Assembly (NCBI RefSeq): GCF_039555335.1
Contig: NC_092628.1
Coordinates: 32,495,727 to 32,559,726 of the forward strand
Length of the DNA: 64,000 bases
DNA from: Amphiura filiformis
Lineage: Eukaryota > Echinodermata > Ophiuroidea > Amphilepidida > Amphiuridae
Direction: 5' to 3'
Shown in pieces: positions 52,801 to 58,800 of this stretch. The translations under genes were made by a program, and so were the position numbers. A model generated the notes under the pieces. It was not told the DNA's origin. It made no database searches and saw nothing but the letters and a program-made list of their open reading frames with translations. Position 1 is the stretch's first letter, and each line of letters begins with the position of its first letter.

Positions 52801-55800
52801 GCTCTCTTCCTCGTCCAGATGACAGTAACCGTCGCGTAGGTGACTCAAGTAGATCAGTTCACATGTATTGTATATTCGTTGTATATTCATTTTTTTTAAA
52901 TCGCGCAGCAACCAACGGCTGAATTGCACGACATTTCCATAATTATTTAAAACACTCAAATACTAAAAACATGAAAATCAATATGTAGGCTACATATTAA
53001 CCCTCGAACTACGTTGCGTCATGAAAAAACGCACACGTTCATGACGTTTGCGCCCAAACGACTTAAGCTAATCGTAGATGCATCCTTTGCGCTCATTTTA
53101 GTGATAAAAGTGTTACCTCAGCACCTTATGCGGGGTAGGACCGGCCATCAAAGATGACCATAGAGGGGGTGAGGCCCCAATGATTTTCATTTCGCTCTTG
53201 TGAAATTATTCCAAGAGCTAATGACGTTTTACTCGTTAGTTTGGTGAAAATAGTCATTTCCTTTTATATTTAGGACATAATTTGGTGAAAATCGCATTTT
53301 TATAGAATTTTTAACCGAAAATCAATTTTGCCTAGATACTTTTGTGCATAACCAGAATTTCCCAAATTTACATTGGCGCCCTCACATTATGACGTCATAG
53401 CGATATTATGTGGGGAATGTTTGTACTTGATTTGGTATCACTGGATAAAGGAGACCCATAGCTATAGTACCTAATAATATAAACGGTATATGACGTTTAT
53501 AATTGAAAATTAGGGGGTTGGTTGCAACAATCCCCTCCCCCTTCGTAGTCCGTATTACAAAATATGGCTCGGTAGTGGTTAAAGAGTTGCACTTGACTGG
53601 AATTGACACAATATTACAAATGACCGGCAAGACAATTGCTTGGAGGAGGTTGGTACATCATCTGGCTGAGAAGAGAAAATCTAGCCCAAAATATAAAGTA
53701 TGTTTCAAGTACTTGATTTGTCGTGAAGAACTAAAGACTGCACAAAAAGTAACGCAGCTGTTATAAATACGCCTATAGCTTCAGAACCAATAATGGTTTT
53801 CACCATATTGCAACATAGAAAGAAGGTTGATTTATTTGCGCGCATTTTGATACCACATTCGTCCAATTTCGTTCAATATTAACAACACGGCAGTGTTTAA
53901 AAAAAAACGAATTTAAAAGTTCCAGCTACTTGTATTGATTTGAAGTAAGCGCGAAGATAATGGAGGGTTTTACGTGTCACAATGCTTGCGTAATAACCAT
54001 TGATCGCAGTGCAACTTTTAAATTCGGGTATTCTTCTTTAAAATCACTACTGCGTTGTTAATATTGAACGATATTTGACAAATGGGGTATATCACAATTC
54101 TTTCTCTGTTGAAATATTGTGAAAACAGTTATTAGTTCTGAAGCTATAGTCTTATTTATAACAGCTGCGTTACTTTTTGTGCAGACTTTATTTGCTTAAT
54201 CCTCGTGGACTGATCTCACATGTTTATCTCACTTTGTTTGACATAATGTGCTTTATCCGTGAATCTTTCTATCTATTGAAGACCGAATTAAAAAGACTAG
54301 TTTGCATATGACGTTTTGTCAACCAGACCAAAAATGCCGTACTGCGCAAGTCATTAACCAATCACGCCGCGCCTTTGCCCTGATGTCAGACGCAAACTAG
54401 TCTTTTTAATTCTGTCTTCAATTATAGATTCTAGTTTATTTAAGGTGTAGGTGATGGCAGCCATTTTTTTAAAGTTTTGGCCATTTTATTAAAACACATA
54501 TGCTTCCCTTCAAAATGAGTCAAGGAAGCAATAAAATCACAAATATGGAAAATTTACAAGAAAATTCCACCTTTTTTATTTACCTGTAGAGAGGAAATAT
54601 AGCCGTGAGGAGGACGAGAGGCTGGTCAAATTGGCAGAATTAGTTGCTCACCGATACGTCTCACAAGCACGGCGATTGCATCAAAAAGATGCTTGTCCGT
54701 GTTGTCAATTTACTGAAATGAGGTAGGCCATATAAAACAGCGAAATATTTAATATGTCTCATTCTTAGGTACTTTGTCCTGAAAAAGTCAGAATTACTCC
54801 TGACGAAAGCTTGACAATTCTAAACTTGCCCGACGGCGAGCCCGCCTAGCTATCCTAGAATTTAGAGATGATTGATCCCAGGACCTCCAATCATGATGAC
54901 TGTCTATAAAGGACGGGAGAAAGGGTATTTCACTTCATGAAATAAAATATGATATATGTACTTGAATAAGCATTGGGATGGATCTTATGCGTCCCTTCTT
55001 GTTTTTGATAATGTGGTTATTAATGTTTTTATTCTCACCCATTACTTGTAGTAAAAGAAGAATTTTTGTTCGGCTAAATGAGTTTGATCATCTCACTGAT
55101 AAGGTTAGTTAATTTGCTTAAGATATTTCTCGTTTAAACTTTAGAATGCTTTAAGCGCTTGTTTATTTCAAAATCCTTCATGTCCTTGTTCGATGTTTTT
55201 TAAGTGAGATGTTATTAGCATCATTTCGAAAAACTTCTTTTCATATCAATCACTTTAAATGATTAAATACACATAACGATCCGACGCCATGTAAAAATCG
55301 TGAACATTCAACATGTATGGTGAACGGTCGAAGTTTTAGTGTTATAAACATCGTTTTGTCCGTTTCTGGCCTGGACCGTTTGTCATGTTTGTGGTGTGAA
55401 GTTGCAGCAAAAAAAACTATATAAACCGATAATTCTTGACACTGGTGTGTTATATATAGATAAGAGTGTAATGGTTGTGGTTCATTTGGTGTTAGTTAAG
55501 GTTTGGGTAAAGGCATGTGATTACTCGAGCCATGACTGACAATTAAGCTATGCGTATACCCAACGACAACGTCAGATCTCAGAGGCAAATACATTACATA
55601 TTACTAATTATTCAAAGGGAAGACGTGATAAACCACTAAATAGGCTACGATTTCAAATAATATCGAATCGAGCTCGGATGCCCTATTTTTTAATGCTTTC
55701 AACAATTTCAACAATATTGTTTTATTGTAATCATTTTCCAGAATAATCTACAGAATGAACAAGTATCAAATACATTGGAAAAGTCAGGAAAGTGGAGCGA

Positions 55801-58800
55801 AAACAAGTTAACCGTAGAACTTGTTTGTGAAGAGGAGGGTCAGGGTTTCGGATTTAGTATCAAAGAGCTGAAGGTATGTATTTAATTGATTTGTATTTTT
55901 TTCCGAGGTTTTGTTCCCAATTGGCGTTTGCGCAGAGGAAAATTGGGACAAAATTTGAGAATGGGTAGAGCCCTATGAACATCCATCCCACCCGAGTCAC
56001 CGCCACCTCGTCTTTATGTAGTCGAATTCGAATGCTTTCTGAAAAAGAAATGGCATATAGGCTATAGCTTGTATCTTTAAGATGGATTGGCCCAGTTCTC
56101 TGGGGTCTGGTTAAAGTATTCTACCTTTACTTTCTTCCTTCCTTTACCTAAGAAAGGTGATACCAGAGAATGTGCCAAAAATCGTACATGTATCTTTCAT
56201 CTCCCACACCAGCAAGGTATTGCTTCATTATCATTGCTGAACGAATTCGGAACCATCTAGAAAGAGAGTTACCACCAGAACAGGCAGGTTTCAGGAAAGG
56301 AAGAGGAACGAAAAACCAGATCGGCAACCTGAGGATTCTAATGGAGAAAAACATGGAGTTCCAGCAACCTCTGTTTCTCTGCTTCAGAGACTACTCCAAG
56401 GCCTTTGATTGCGTCCAGCATGAAAAGTGATGGCGCATCAAGAAGGAAATGGGATTCTCTGCACATGTGGTGGACTCATCTAATCTTTGTACCAAGGACA
56501 GAAAGCCACAGTAAGAACTGAGTGTGTAGACTCAGACTGGTTTACAACGACCAAGGAGTACGTCAGGGATGTATTTTATCACCCTATCTTTTTTAACATC
56601 TATGCAGAGTATATTATGAGATTTGCACTTGATGGATACTACGGAATGGTATAAATCGGAGGTAGTCGAATAAATAACGTTAGGTACGCTGATGATATCA
56701 CCCTCATTGGAAGGACAGCAAAACTGAACTTCAAGACCAAGTGAACATGGTAAAGGAAGCTAGTGAGGAGTAAGGACTGTTCCTTAATGTCAAAAAGACA
56801 AAGGTCATGATTTGTGGAGGGAAAACAGACCAGCAGTTAAAGGCTGATAGAGAGGACATAGAGATGGTTAAATATTTTCAACTTCCTTGGAATGAATGAA
56901 TCTTTATGAATGAATCTTTATTTCCATAATAAAAAACAACAAAATACAAAGAAATTCAACATCAAAAAAATAAAACAAGACAATTATGGAGGAGATGATC
57001 GAAAGGCCAATAAGGCCAGCATTGACCATCCCCTTACAGAACTAAATTAATACAACAACAAACAGAGTATATTAAGCCTATCACACAAGAACAAAAATGG
57101 GGCACCAAGAACTAGTTGTAAAATGAGATTAGCTGTGTTTTATATTTGTTTCGAAAATGTTTGATTGAGTTTGCTACTTTAAGGTTATCGTTCAGGGAAT
57201 TCCATAACAGTGGGCCGGTAGTCCTGATTGAATGATCAGTGAATACTTTCTTGTTTTTTGTTTGATTATACTTATTACTGTTTCTTGTGTGATAGCTATG
57301 AATATCGGATCGTTTTAGAAAGAAACTGTCAAATGAACATGGCAGTTGCTTAATAGAATATTTATACATGTATACACCTAGTTCTAGTTTGAATATATCA
57401 TATACATTGAGCATATTGAATTTATGAAATAGTGGTCCAGAATGGCTTCGATAATGGCTATTTGAAATGATTCTCATGGCCCATTTTTGGAGCAAATGTA
57501 TTTTATCAAGATATGTTTTACATGCATTCCCCCATGTAAGTATACCATAATTAATATTATAATATAATATCATAATTAAGACAAGCGTACAATAAAGCGT
57601 GTGCAAAACACGCCCAGGTATAAAAAATTTCAACTTGTTTATCATACCTATATTCCGTGAGATTGTTTTTGAGATTCCGTTGATATGGTTTTTCCATGTG
57701 AGATTTTCATCGATAATTACACCTAAAAATTTGGTTTCGGTTACCCTTTGCAAGTCACTCATTGTTGACGAAGGAGGCAGCGGTCAAGAAATCTGCTATT
57801 GCTCTTACCGACATTAGGAAAGACAGAGGAGTTTTTAGAGCAACCAAAATAAGCATCATGAATGCCCTGGTCTTTCCAATTGCTATAAATGGCTCTGAAA
57901 CATGGGCAGGGCCGGATTTACCATAGGGCCAGATGGGCCCGGGCCCAGGGCCCCCAGATTGCCCTGTGCAGTGTGCATCTTCCATTTTAGCCGAAAACAC
58001 CATGTTTTGGGTCAAAATAGGGTACACAAATAATTGCAAAATTTTGCGCGCTTCGCGCACAAAATGGCCTGTGTACAGCTTCAATTTGGGCCAAAATGAC
58101 CTAAAATTGATTTTTTCGCGCGCTTCGCGCGCAAATGTCCTAGTGCAATCTAAAAAGTGGCACATGCCTTCCTCACGGTGCGTTTGGGGCCTCCAAATTT
58201 TGGCCTGGCCCAGGGCCCCCAAAAGGTAAATCCGGCCCTGAACATGGGCCGTCGGAAGGGCAGACAGATCCATGAATTCAAGTTTTTGAAATGTGGTGCT
58301 GGCGAAAGATGCTGAGAATGTCATGGAAAGATCACAAAACAAATGAATTTGTCAGAAGACAACTTGGTGAGCATGTCAAATGTTCAGTCTGCCAGAAAAT
58401 TGATCACAATAAATTGCAGTGATTTTGGTCACATCTTAAGAAGAAATGGTGACAAGTTGGAGAAAATAATAGTTCAGGGTCAAGTTGAAAGACTTCGCAG
58501 AAGAGGCAGACAGAAGCTCCAGACAGATGGAATCAAAGAATCCACTGGACTATTCCTTACTATTTATTTATTTATTTATTTATTAGACTTCATCACTGGT
58601 ACATATATAATTATTGCACATCCAAATTTTAACAAATAAAAATATAAAAGCTTTTTTTTTTAAAAAAAACATGTTAAAAGGCCAGCGAATAGGCTGGGAT
58701 AAACAGGTGTAAATTCACCTCTAGAACCATCTCACCTAGGAAAGACCTAAATAATTTGGACAAAAGAATGGAATGCCAGAGGCAAGACCTTAAATGGGCC

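Noticed and set aside
57755-58342. 195-codon minus-strand frame
   Set aside because: It crosses the junction of a MITE and a LINE and has no recognisable protein motif; chance opening in GC-rich MITE sequence.
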